NCBI RefSeq assembly: GCF_016648105.1
Contig: NZ_JACVVE010000014.1
Location: 62,001-126,000 of the forward strand
From: Pseudomonas sp. S31
Lineage (GTDB): Bacteria; Pseudomonadota; Gammaproteobacteria; Pseudomonadales; Pseudomonadaceae
Length of the DNA: 64,000 nt
Reading direction: 5' to 3'
Below are positions 28,496 through 36,895 of this stretch, one piece after another (position 1 is the first letter of the stretch; every line of letters starts with the position of its first letter). The notes beneath the pieces were generated by a model. That model was not told the DNA's origin. It made no database searches and saw only the letters and a list, made by a program, of their open reading frames with translations. The position numbers and the translations under genes were made by a program.

Positions 28496-30112
28496 ATGGC
28501 AACCCCGTCACTGGCCAGCCAGCAACAGCTGGCCGAACGTGATTCCCGCCCGGAACTCTCGCACAAACCCGGGCGTGCCACGCTCTTCATGTTCGTTGGC
28601 CTGTTGCTGGCCGGCATCGCCTACACCGCCTGGAGCCTCAAGCAGGACGTCAGCGCCAGCGGCACGGTGGTCACCACGGTCACGCCATTCCTGCTGCTCG
28701 GCCTGGCCTTGCTGATCGCCCTGGGCTTCGAGTTCGTCAACGGCTTCCACGACACGGCCAACGCCGTCGCCACGGTGATCTACACCCACTCGCTGCCGGC
28801 GCCGGTCGCGGTGGTGTGGTCGGGGTTGTGCAACTTCCTCGGTGTGCTGCTCTCCAGCGGCGCGGTGGCCTTCGGCATCATCGCCCTGCTACCGGTCGAG
28901 CTGATCCTCAAGGTCGGCTCTTCGGCCGGCTTCGCCATGGTCTTCGCCCTCCTGCTGGCAGCGATCATCTGGAACCTCGGTACCTGGTGGCTGGGCTTGC
29001 CCGCCTCCTCCTCGCATACGTTGATCGGCTCGATCATCGGTGTGGGCGTGGCCAATGCGCTGATGCACGGGCGCGAAGGCACCAGCGGGGTCGACTGGAG
29101 CCAGGCCAGCAAGGTCGGCTACGCCTTGCTGCTGTCGCCCGTAGTCGGTTTCGCCTGCGCGGCCCTGTTGCTGCTGGCGCTGCGGGCACTGGTAAAACGC
29201 AGGGAGCTGTATCAGGCGCCGGAGGACCGAACCCCGCCACCCTGGTGGATCCGCGGCGTGCTGATCCTGACCTGCACCGGTGTATCGTTCGCCCATGGTT
29301 CCAACGACGGCCAGAAAGGCATGGGCCTGATCATGCTGATTCTGGTGGGCACGCTGCCCATGGCCTACGCGCTGAACAAGACCATGCCCAACGAACAGGC
29401 GCTGCAGTTTTCCTCCGTGGCCGAAGCCACACGGCAAGCGCTGGTGCGCAGCGCCCCGCAGGCACCGCCGGCTGACGTGCGCCAGACGCTGACCGTGTTC
29501 ATTGCCGCGCCCAAAGCCGGCCCCGAATTGCTCCCTGCCCTGGCCCAACTGACCGGCGAGATTGGCGCGCAGGTGGAGGGATACGGCTCGCTCAAGGCCG
29601 TGCCTGGCGAAGCGATGGCCAACGTGCGTAACGACATGTACCTGGCCAGCGAGTCCATTCGCTTGATCGAAAAGCACCGCCTGCTGGTGTTCGACGCCGG
29701 CACCCGTAGCCAACTGTCGTCGTTCAAGGACGAGCTCGACGACGCCACCCGCTACATTCCTCTGTGGGTCAAGGTGGCGGTGGCCATCGCCCTGGGCCTG
29801 GGCACCATGGTCGGTTGGAAGCGCATCGTGGTGACGGTGGGCGAGAAGATCGGCAAGACCCACCTGAGCTACGCCCAGGGCGCCTCTGCCGAAGTAGTGG
29901 CGATGTGCACCATCGGCGCAGCGGATATGTTCGGGCTGCCGGTCTCGACCACCCATGTGCTCAGCTCAGGTGTGGCCGGGACCATGGTTGCCAATGGATC
30001 GGGCATTCAGAAGCGCACGTTGATCAACTTGCTGCTGGCCTGGGTATTGACTCTGCCGGCCGCCATGTTGCTGGCGGGCAGCCTTTATTGGCTACTGAGT
30101 CACGTCTTTTGA
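28496..30112 (+). CDS. Inorganic phosphate transporter, Pit family
   Basis: 538 residues from ATG 28496, preceded by GGAG. Pit transporters import metal-phosphate by proton symport. The duplicated signature is clear: GFEFVNGFHDTANAVATVIY near residue 75 and GVSFAHGSNDGQKGMGLIML near 260, plus GLPASSSHTLIGSIIGVGVA and GLPVSTTHVLSSGVAGTMVA. Between the two membrane halves is an extended soluble insert of about 130 residues (about 290-420). An upstream TTG at 28442 is unlikely. Confidence 0.93.
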   Translation: MATPSLASQQQLAERDSRPELSHKPGRATLFMFVGLLLAGIAYTAWSLKQDVSASGTVVTTVTPFLLLGLALLIALGFEFVNGFHDTANAVATVIYTHSLPAPVAVVWSGLCNFLGVLLSSGAVAFGIIALLPVELILKVGSSAGFAMVFALLLAAIIWNLGTWWLGLPASSSHTLIGSIIGVGVANALMHGREGTSGVDWSQASKVGYALLLSPVVGFACAALLLLALRALVKRRELYQAPEDRTPPPWWIRGVLILTCTGVSFAHGSNDGQKGMGLIMLILVGTLPMAYALNKTMPNEQALQFSSVAEATRQALVRSAPQAPPADVRQTLTVFIAAPKAGPELLPALAQLTGEIGAQVEGYGSLKAVPGEAMANVRNDMYLASESIRLIEKHRLLVFDAGTRSQLSSFKDELDDATRYIPLWVKVAVAIALGLGTMVGWKRIVVTVGEKIGKTHLSYAQGASAEVVAMCTIGAADMFGLPVSTTHVLSSGVAGTMVANGSGIQKRTLINLLLAWVLTLPAAMLLAGSLYWLLSHVF

Positions 30113-30212
30113 CTACGGCCGTTACCTATCATTTTTACCAGTAGACGGTTGTCCATTTCCGCCCTAGCGTGATGGCCCTTCGCGCAGTGAAGCGCCAGTA
30201 GGGAGGGAAAGG

Positions 30213-30596
30213 ATGCTCAACGAAATTCGACTCACGATCGACACCCACGCGGGCACATCGCCTGGAAGCCTCAAGGTTCGCCGCCAGGAATGGTGGAGCG
30301 ACGGTTTTCGCATTGAAGCCGAAGGCATGGGCTATTGGATGCACCTGATCGGGCAACAGGGCCCTGAGCCCGGTTTCTACATACTGGAAAGCGACGACGA
30401 CTGGGATAACCGCTTACAGGTCGAATTCGGTGCCCGTGACCAGCAAGCCGAGCCCATAGATGAAGGCGATTTCCTGCTCACCCACATCAATTACCGCTTT
30501 CATTGGTTATCAGGCGAATTCAACTTCAGCTGCAGCCGCGGTACCCAGCAGTTGAGCGTGAACTGCCTGGGTTTCGCGACCGACGAGCTGCACTGA
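30213..30596 (+). CDS. Hypothetical protein
   Basis: 127 residues, no signal peptide or membrane segment; strand-rich and acidic with many Trp and Tyr (WWSDGFRIEAEGMGYWMHLI, ESDDDWDNRLQVEF). Start ATG 30213 has a strong GGGAGGGAAAGG upstream. GC and codon use match the genome. Family not recognised; stand-alone between pit and the convergent GST gene. Confidence 0.75.
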   Translation: MLNEIRLTIDTHAGTSPGSLKVRRQEWWSDGFRIEAEGMGYWMHLIGQQGPEPGFYILESDDDWDNRLQVEFGARDQQAEPIDEGDFLLTHINYRFHWLSGEFNFSCSRGTQQLSVNCLGFATDELH

Positions 30597-30652
30597 GCCA
30601 GCGCAGGTCGAGGCCAGGCGGCTACCCTGCCCGGCCTCGCCCCCTACCGCCT

Positions 30653-31348
30653 TCAGCCTGGAATCTTCAGCCCACGCTGCACCGCCGGCCGCGCGAGGAA
30701 GCTGGCCAGCACGCGCTGAACTTCCTTGAACGCATCGAACCCCACAAGCTCTCGGGCGTTGTAGCGCTCCACCAGGTTGCGCACCCAGGGGAAGATGGCG
30801 ATGTCGGCGATGCTGTACTCATCGACCATCCACTGGCGCCCTTCCAGGTGACGGTCGAGCACACCGAGCAAGCGCTTGGACTCATTGACGTAGCGGTCAC
30901 GCGGACGCTTGTCCTCGTATTCCTTGCCAGCGAAGAAGTGGAAGAAGCCGACCTGGCCGAACATCGGCCCGATGCCGCCCATCTGGAACATCAACCACTG
31001 CAGGGTCTGGTAACGCTGGGCAGGATCCTGGCTCAACAACTGCCCGCTCTTCTCGGCCAGGTACTGCAAGATCGCTCCCGATTCGAACAACGGCAGCGGC
31101 TCGCCACCTGGCCCATCCGGGTCGAGGATCGCCGGGATCTTGTTGTTGGCGCTGAGCGAGATGAACTCGGGGCTGAGCTGGTCATTGCTGTCGAAGCTGA
31201 CCTTGTGCGCCTCATAGGCCAGGCCGATCTCTTCGAGCATGATCGAGACCTTGACGCCGTTGGGGGTGGGCAGCGAATACAGTTGCAGGCGCTCGGGGTG
31301 TTGCGCTGGCCATTTGCGGGTGATCGGAAATGCGGAAAGATCGCTCAT
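30653..31348 (-). CDS. Glutathione S-transferase family protein
   Basis: 231 residues with a thioredoxin-fold N-terminus LQLYSLPTPNGVKVSIMLEE, the cis-proline segment NNKIPAILDPDGPGG and ESGAILQYLAEKSG, then an all-helical C-terminal domain ending in IADIAIFPWVRNLVERYN. The pattern matches the YfcG/YghU (Nu class) group, which act as disulfide-bond reductases. Convergent with the hypothetical gene at 30213. Confidence 0.92.
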   Translation of the reverse strand: MSDLSAFPITRKWPAQHPERLQLYSLPTPNGVKVSIMLEEIGLAYEAHKVSFDSNDQLSPEFISLSANNKIPAILDPDGPGGEPLPLFESGAILQYLAEKSGQLLSQDPAQRYQTLQWLMFQMGGIGPMFGQVGFFHFFAGKEYEDKRPRDRYVNESKRLLGVLDRHLEGRQWMVDEYSIADIAIFPWVRNLVERYNARELVGFDAFKEVQRVLASFLARPAVQRGLKIPG

Positions 31349-31432
31349 GGGCTCGCCTAGTCAGTGAGTGAACCGTCACTTTAAGGACAATGGCGCATCC
31401 TGGCCATCACTGCTCAGCGACCGATCACCACA

Positions 31433-31930
31433 CTAGGCCTGCCCGTGCGCCTTGAGCTTGAGCTTCTCGGTGTCGACCCGCACGAACACCGAATCGGCGC
31501 TCACCGTGAGCACGGCGCCGGCCCAGACCTCGCAGATCACCCGGCTCTTGCGCCCGACCTCGCCCTCCACCCGCGCCTTGAGCAGTAACTCGACCCCCAT
31601 GGGCGTGGGCTTGAGGTAGGTGATGCCGAGCGTGCCGGTGACGCAGTCGATGCGTGGCAGGCTCCCCGGCTCACGGCCTTCGGCGCGGTAGTGGTAGGCC
31701 ATGGCGGTCCAGTTGGAGTGGCAGTCGACCAACATCGCCAGGAGGCCGCCGTAGACCAGGCCGGGCCAGCCGATGAAGGTGCTGTCGGGGGCATGGCGGC
31801 ACACCAGGTGAACGCCATCGGCATCCCAGTGGCTTTGCAGGTGCAGGCCGCTGGGGTGGGCAATGCCACAGCCGTAGCAGGCACCTTCGGGGGCGGCGAG
31901 CGCCTGGAGGGAAAGGGTCTGGTCGTTCAT
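31433..31930 (-). CDS. PaaI-type hotdog thioesterase
   Basis: 165 residues: ACYGCGIAHPSGLHLQSHWD, WPGLVYGGLLAMLVDCHSNW (catalytic region of hotdog enzymes, helix after the G-G pair) and LGITYLKPTPMGVELLLKAR. It likely hydrolyses acyl-CoA. Located between the GST and the GABA-permease-like gene, all minus strand. Confidence 0.85.
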   Translation of the reverse strand: MNDQTLSLQALAAPEGACYGCGIAHPSGLHLQSHWDADGVHLVCRHAPDSTFIGWPGLVYGGLLAMLVDCHSNWTAMAYHYRAEGREPGSLPRIDCVTGTLGITYLKPTPMGVELLLKARVEGEVGRKSRVICEVWAGAVLTVSADSVFVRVDTEKLKLKAHGQA

Positions 31931-31987
31931 ACGCTGCCTGTGCTTATTGGAATGGGGGCTCGAAACGCCCCCATTAAAGCAGAAACC

Positions 31988-33370
31988 TCAGGCCGGCTGG
32001 GCAACCACCTTGGTGCCACGCTGGGTCAGCGAGACCAGCAGGATGAACAGGGTCACCCCGGCGGTCATCAGCGTTTCGTACCGGTAGGCGGGGCTGAACA
32101 GCATGTAGCCCAGGACCATCACGATAGTGCCGATCACCAGCCAGGTCAGCCAGGGGAACAGCCACATCTTCAGCTCCAGCATCCGGCCTTCGCGCTCGGC
32201 GCGGGCGCGCATGCGCAGTTGCGACACGGCGATCACCAGATACACCAGCAAGGCGATGGCGCCTGTTGTCGAGAGCAGGAAGCCGAACACCTTGCCCGGC
32301 AACACGTAGTTGACGAAGCAGCCGACGAAGCCTGCCAGGGTGGAGAGGATCACCGCCACGGTGGGCACGCCAGCGCCAGAGATCCGTTTGGTCATGCTCA
32401 GCGCCTGGCCGCGGGCACCGAGCGAATACAGCATGCGCGAGGCGGTATACAGGCCCGAGTTCATGCAGCTGGTGACCGCCACCAGCACCACCAGGTCGAC
32501 CAGCAGCTTGGCGCCCGGCACGTTGAGTACCTCCAGAACGCGCTGGAACGAACCCACCGCTTTCAGGCCCGGGTCGTTCCAGGCCACCAGCGACACCACC
32601 AGGAAGATCGACGCCAGGTAGAAGATGGCGATGCGGTATACCACCAGGTTGGTGGCCCGGCGGATCTTGTCCTTGGGGTTGGCGGTCTCGTCGGCGGCGA
32701 TGGTGACGATCTCGGCGCCGAAGAACGAGAAGATGGTGATCAGCACGCCGCCGAGCACGGTGCCGAAGCCATTGGGCATGAAGCCGCCGCTGTCCCACAG
32801 GCGGCTCACCCCGGACACCTCGGCCAGCGGCCAGACGCCGAACACGGCCAGGCTGCAGACGATGATGAAGGCCAGGATCGCGATGACCTTGACCAGCGCG
32901 AACCAGTATTCGAACGCGCCGAAGTTCTTCACGCTGACCAGGTTGGTGCCCGACAGCACCAGCATGATCAGGAAGGCGAACAGCCAGGACGGCACCGCCG
33001 GGAAGTACGCATGCAGGATATCGGCGCCGGCGATGGCCTCGACCGGGATGATCAGCACCCAGAACCACCAGTACAACCAGCCGATGGTAAAGCCCGCCCA
33101 AGGGCCGATGGCCTCGCTGGCGTAAGTCGAGAACGAACCGCTGTTGGGGTTGGCGATGGCCATTTCGCCAAGCATGCGCATCACCAGCAGCACCAGCAAG
33201 CCGGTCATGGCATAGGAGATGAGAATGGCCGGGCCGGCGGTGGCGATGGCGTTCGACGAGCCGATGAACAGCCCGGCGCCAATGATGCCGGCGATGGAAA
33301 TCATGGAGACCTGACGGGAGGTAAGGCCGTGCTGCAGGGAACGCTGTTTCTTATTGTCTAGCGAAGCCAT
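31988..33370 (-). CDS. gabP: Amino acid permease, GABA permease-like
   Basis: 460 residues from ATG 33370; the open frame extends upstream but only this start fits the family. Twelve membrane segments are expected, opening GLTSRQVSMISIAGIIGAGL, then MLGEMAIANPNSGSFSTYAS and GWLYWWFWVLIIPVEAIAGA, all typical of the GabP branch of the APC superfamily. It probably imports 4-aminobutyrate or a similar omega-amino acid by proton symport. A LysR gene and a class III aminotransferase lie on the other side of the intergenic region, matching a catabolic unit. Confidence 0.85.
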   Translation of the reverse strand: MASLDNKKQRSLQHGLTSRQVSMISIAGIIGAGLFIGSSNAIATAGPAILISYAMTGLLVLLVMRMLGEMAIANPNSGSFSTYASEAIGPWAGFTIGWLYWWFWVLIIPVEAIAGADILHAYFPAVPSWLFAFLIMLVLSGTNLVSVKNFGAFEYWFALVKVIAILAFIIVCSLAVFGVWPLAEVSGVSRLWDSGGFMPNGFGTVLGGVLITIFSFFGAEIVTIAADETANPKDKIRRATNLVVYRIAIFYLASIFLVVSLVAWNDPGLKAVGSFQRVLEVLNVPGAKLLVDLVVLVAVTSCMNSGLYTASRMLYSLGARGQALSMTKRISGAGVPTVAVILSTLAGFVGCFVNYVLPGKVFGFLLSTTGAIALLVYLVIAVSQLRMRARAEREGRMLELKMWLFPWLTWLVIGTIVMVLGYMLFSPAYRYETLMTAGVTLFILLVSLTQRGTKVVAQPA

Positions 33371-33574
33371 GGAGAACCCTCGAATGGGTCGGCCGCCACC
33401 TTGGACGGCTGAAGAGTTGGAGCAGAATACGGGTAAGTCTTGTTGCTCTTTTTGTTGTTCTGATCGCGGTGATGCGCACTTTCCTGCTACTTCGCAACAC
33501 CGGTTGTAATCATTGATCGAGGTCAGTATTAATCTATAGGCCCGGCTCAACAAACGACCTTTTCGACGCACATG

Positions 33575-33589
33575 ATTCCAATACGGAAT
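33575..33589. promoter_or_regulatory. Palindromic LysR-type motif upstream of the regulator
   Basis: ATTCC-N5-GGAAT, with a T-N11-A core, lies 36 bases before the LysR start and within the intergenic region shared with gabP. It matches the site at 34589 in 10 of 15 positions, ATTC-N5-CGGAAT. Confidence 0.5.
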
Positions 33590-33624
33590 GAACTCCTGAC
33601 TTTTTTGCTCGGTACGCGCCCGCC

Positions 33625-34521
33625 ATGTCCAAACGCTTGATGCCCTCCACAACGGCCTTGCAGTGCTTCGAAGCCGCTGCCCGCCACTTGAGCTTCACCC
33701 GTGCGGCGCAAGAGCTGCACCTGACCCAGAGCGCCGTCAGCAAGCAGGTGGCGCAGCTCGAGGAAATGCTCTCGCACTCGCTGTTCCAGCGGATTCGCCG
33801 GCGCCTGCACCTGACACCGGCAGGCGCGCTGTACCTGGCCGAGGTGAACAAGATCCTCACCCAGATCGACATCTCCAGCCGCTACATCCTCAGCTACGGC
33901 GACGAAACCGAGGTGCTGCGCATCGCTACCCAGCCCACATTCGGCGCCCGTTGGCTGGTGCCCCGGCTCAAGGGTTTCGGCGAACGCTACCCACGCATCC
34001 ACCTCGACATCCGCAACGAACTGGAGCCGTTCGACCTGGTGCAGGCCAAGGCCGATGTCGCCTTCTTCTTCGGCCAAGGCACCTGGCCGGGGGCGACCTG
34101 CATCGAGCTGTTCAGCGAGGAGGTGGTTCCGGTGTGCGCCCCGCAATTGCAGGCGCAGTACCGCTTCGACAGTGCCGAAGCGCTCACCGAGCACCGGCTG
34201 CTGCAATGCGCGTCGCGGCCCGAGGCCTGGCACGAGTGGTTTCTCGGCCTCGGGTTGCACAGCCAGAACAGCTATCACGGGCCGCGCTTCGACACGTTCT
34301 ATCTGTGCATCCGCGCAGCCATCGCCGGCTGCGGGATCGCCCTGATCCCGCGCTACCTGGTGGCCGAGGAGCTGAGCGAGGGCAAGCTGGTGGTGGCCTG
34401 GGACCACCCGGTGGCGAGCAACGGCCGGCATTTCATCGCCCATGCCGAGCATGCGGCGGAGGTGCCCAAGGTCCGGGCGTTCGTGCAGTGGATCCGCGAG
34501 CGGGTGGCCGAAGGCAATTGA
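33625..34521 (+). CDS. LysR-family regulator, GcvA-like
   Basis: 298 residues. The DNA-binding domain (ALQCFEAAARHLSFTRAAQE, LHLTQSAVSKQVAQLEEMLS) is of the GcvA/AmpR branch. The effector half includes VAFFFGQGTWPGATCIELFS and CGIALIPRYLVAEELSEGKL. Divergent from gabP and 129 bases upstream of the aminotransferase, so probably the regulator of both. Confidence 0.92.
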   Translation: MSKRLMPSTTALQCFEAAARHLSFTRAAQELHLTQSAVSKQVAQLEEMLSHSLFQRIRRRLHLTPAGALYLAEVNKILTQIDISSRYILSYGDETEVLRIATQPTFGARWLVPRLKGFGERYPRIHLDIRNELEPFDLVQAKADVAFFFGQGTWPGATCIELFSEEVVPVCAPQLQAQYRFDSAEALTEHRLLQCASRPEAWHEWFLGLGLHSQNSYHGPRFDTFYLCIRAAIAGCGIALIPRYLVAEELSEGKLVVAWDHPVASNGRHFIAHAEHAAEVPKVRAFVQWIRERVAEGN

Positions 34522-34588
34522 TGGCGCCTGTACGGCAGATAAAAATCCTGGCAACTTCATGAATCCAGGGAATGATTGCAATCCAATA

Positions 34589-34603
34589 ATTCGTTTGCGG
34601 AAT
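34589..34603. promoter_or_regulatory. Palindromic LysR-type motif upstream of the aminotransferase
   Basis: ATTC-N5-CGGAAT repeats the motif at 33575 with a different centre (GTTTG instead of CAATA). It lies 47 bases before the aminotransferase start. Confidence 0.5.
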
Positions 34604-34650
34604 AATCCCCCGGCGCGCTTGGATATTAAGAAACTCGAACAAGGTCACGC

Positions 34651-35907
34651 GTGCCCATGAATCAGGAAAGTATCAGTCAGTCCATCGCCATCGTTCACCC
34701 GATCACACTTTCCCATGGCCGCAATGCCGAAGTCTGGGATACCGACGGCCAACGTTACATAGACTTCGTCGGCGGCATCGGCGTACTCAACCTGGGCCAT
34801 TGCAACCCGGCCGTGGTCGCGGCCATCCAGGCCCAGGCCAACCGCCTCACCCATTACGCCTTCAATGCCGCGCCCCATGGCCCGTACCTGGAGCTGATGG
34901 AACGCCTGGGTCAGTTCGTGCCGGTCAGCTACCCACTGGCCGGCATGCTCACCAACAGCGGCGCGGAAGCTGCGGAAAACGCCCTGAAGGTGGCCCGAGG
35001 CGCAACAGGCAAGCGCGCGATCATCGCCTTCGACGGCGGCTTTCATGGCCGCACCCTGGCCACCCTGAACCTCAACGGCAAGGTCGCTCCGTACAAGCAG
35101 CGTGTCGGCGACCTGCCAGGGCCGGTGTACCACCTGCCCTACCCCAGCGCCGACACCGGCATTACCTGCGAGCAGGCGCTCCGGGCCATGGACCGCCTGT
35201 TCAGCGTGGAGTTGGCGGTGGAGGACGTGGCGGCGTTCATCCTCGAACCGGTGCAGGGCGAAGGCGGCTTCCTGGCCCTGGACCGGGGCTTCGCCCAGGC
35301 TCTGCGGCGCTTCTGCGACGAGCACGGGATCCTGCTGATCGTCGACGAGATCCAGTCTGGCTTCGGCCGCACCGGCCAGCGCTTCGCCTTCCCACGCCTG
35401 GGCATCGAGCCGGACCTGCTGCTGCTGGCCAAGAGCATTGCCGGCGGCATGCCGCTCGGTGCGGTGGTCGGTCGCAAGGCGCTGATGGGCGCGTTGCCCA
35501 AGGGTGGCCTGGGCGGTACCTACTCAGGCAACCCGATCGCCTGCGCGGCGGCGCTGGCCAGCCTGGCGCAGATGAGCGACGAGAACATCGCCACCTGGGG
35601 TGAACGCCAGGAGCAGGCCATCGTCCGCCGCCATGCGCGCTGGAAAGCAGGCGGGCTGAGCGCGTTCATCGGCCGCCTGACCGGTGTCGGCGCCATGCGC
35701 GGCATCGAGTTCGTCAATGCCGACGGCAGTCCCGCGCCAGCGCAACTGGCCAAGGTATTGGAAGCGGCGCGCGGCAAAGGCCTGCTGTTGATGCCCAGCG
35801 GCAAGGCCCGCCACATCATCCGCCTGTTGGCGCCCCTGACCATCGAGGCCGAGGTGCTCGAGGAAGGCCTGGATATCCTCGAGCAGTGCCTGGCGGAGCT
35901 GGAGTGA
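34651..35907 (+). CDS. Class III PLP aminotransferase, GabT-like
   Basis: 418 residues. Fold-type I omega-amino acid transaminase features: FVGGIGVLNLGHCNPAVVAA, MLTNSGAEAAENALKVARGA, LLIVDEIQSGFGRTGQRFAF (PLP-binding Asp) and LLLAKSIAGGMPLGAVVGRK (Schiff-base Lys). The closest match in mind is 4-aminobutyrate:2-oxoglutarate aminotransferase, and the nearby GabP-like permease agrees. A distinct paralogue of the usual gabTD operon, since no gabD is adjacent. GTG 34651 has AAGG at proper spacing; ATG 34657 is an alternative. Confidence 0.88.
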   Translation: MPMNQESISQSIAIVHPITLSHGRNAEVWDTDGQRYIDFVGGIGVLNLGHCNPAVVAAIQAQANRLTHYAFNAAPHGPYLELMERLGQFVPVSYPLAGMLTNSGAEAAENALKVARGATGKRAIIAFDGGFHGRTLATLNLNGKVAPYKQRVGDLPGPVYHLPYPSADTGITCEQALRAMDRLFSVELAVEDVAAFILEPVQGEGGFLALDRGFAQALRRFCDEHGILLIVDEIQSGFGRTGQRFAFPRLGIEPDLLLLAKSIAGGMPLGAVVGRKALMGALPKGGLGGTYSGNPIACAAALASLAQMSDENIATWGERQEQAIVRRHARWKAGGLSAFIGRLTGVGAMRGIEFVNADGSPAPAQLAKVLEAARGKGLLLMPSGKARHIIRLLAPLTIEAEVLEEGLDILEQCLAELE

Positions 35908-35910
35908 GCC

Positions 35911-36213
35911 TTACAGACCCAGCTCCTCGGGGGTGAGCATGTCGGACTCGAAGGCGATCCAGCCACCTTCGAGCTCGGCGTGGCCGTTGACGATCGGGCC
36001 GTAGTAGGTCAGGCCGTTCTCCAGGGTCACGCAGATGTGCGTGGCGGACTTCTCCGGGGCCGCGAGCGTACCGACGAAATGCACCTTCTTCAGGGTTTCG
36101 GTCACCGCCTCGAGGCCGACACGCATGCTCGGATTTTCCGAGGCTTCGGTGTCGCCGCCACGGTCTTCGGCGCTGATGGTGACGGTGGCGGTGTACGGGT
36201 ACTTGGTGCTCAA
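35911..36213 (-). CDS. Small conserved hypothetical protein
   Basis: 100 residues, no signal or membrane segment, beta-rich: KYPYTATVTISAEDRGGDTE, NPSMRVGLEAVTETLKKVHF, LENGLTYYGPIVNGHAELEG. Start is TTG 36213 with GAGG about 9 bases upstream. Convergent with the aminotransferase, three bases apart. Family not recognised. Confidence 0.75.
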   Translation of the reverse strand: MSTKYPYTATVTISAEDRGGDTEASENPSMRVGLEAVTETLKKVHFVGTLAAPEKSATHICVTLENGLTYYGPIVNGHAELEGGWIAFESDMLTPEELGL

Positions 36214-36287
36214 GCGGGGTTACCTCAAAAGGGTGTCTGGGTATATGGGCGCGTAGAGTACGGTAGGCGGTCTCTGTTGTCTCTACT

Positions 36288-36328
36288 GGCCTCTTCGCGA
36301 CCCGACTTGTCCCGCGAGGAGGCCGGGC
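36288..36328. repeat. Degenerate REP-like palindrome
   Basis: GGCCTCTTCGCG and CGCGAGGAGGCC form imperfect arms around GACTTGTCC, related to the REP elements at 560 and 39016 but diverged. Confidence 0.5.
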
Positions 36329-36395
36329 CTGCAAAAGATGCCCCGATCTGTTAGGGTGCCCGCCGATGTACGCCACACCACACGAGGACACCCGA

Positions 36396-36821
36396 GTGAG
36401 CGCCGAAGAACCCCTGATCGCCGACCTGTTCGAGGTCGACAAACGCCTGACCCTCAAGCCTGTCGTGGACTTCAACAACTACCTGCGCAACGCCTTCGGC
36501 GACGGCCCGTGCACCTGCCACCGCTGCAGCGAAGGCACTGACCCGGCCAGCTACAGCCATCAGCACAGCTTCACCCTCGAAGGCCGCCAGCTGCACCGCC
36601 GCTTCGCCAGCACCGCCGGCAGCGATGTGCTGCAGGCACTGAAAAAAGCCTGGTTGTCGTACACCAAGGCCGACCTCAACCCGGTCGGCACGCTCGACCT
36701 GGCCACCCTCAAGACCTTCACCGAAGCCGCCCTGCATCCGCGCTTGCTGGCCCTGTTGCCGGCCAGCGGGCTGGCCCGCGAAGTGGACGGCCAATGGATG
36801 CTGCAAGCCCAGGCTGACTGA
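36396..36821 (+). CDS. Conserved hypothetical protein with CxCHxC motif
   Basis: 141 residues from GTG 36396, which has GAGG 8 bases upstream; ATG 36366 is an alternative. Contains GDGPCTCHRCSEGTDPASYS, a possible metal-binding cluster, and the helical segment SDVLQALKKAWLSYTKADLN. No signal peptide. Lies 74 bases upstream of the EF-G gene. Function unknown. Confidence 0.75.
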   Translation: MSAEEPLIADLFEVDKRLTLKPVVDFNNYLRNAFGDGPCTCHRCSEGTDPASYSHQHSFTLEGRQLHRRFASTAGSDVLQALKKAWLSYTKADLNPVGTLDLATLKTFTEAALHPRLLALLPASGLAREVDGQWMLQAQAD

Positions 36822-36895
36822 CGCCCGGCGGCGCGGCAGGATTTTCCCGGTCTGCTACCTTGGGAGAATCCCCGCACCGCCACAGGTAGTCGACC

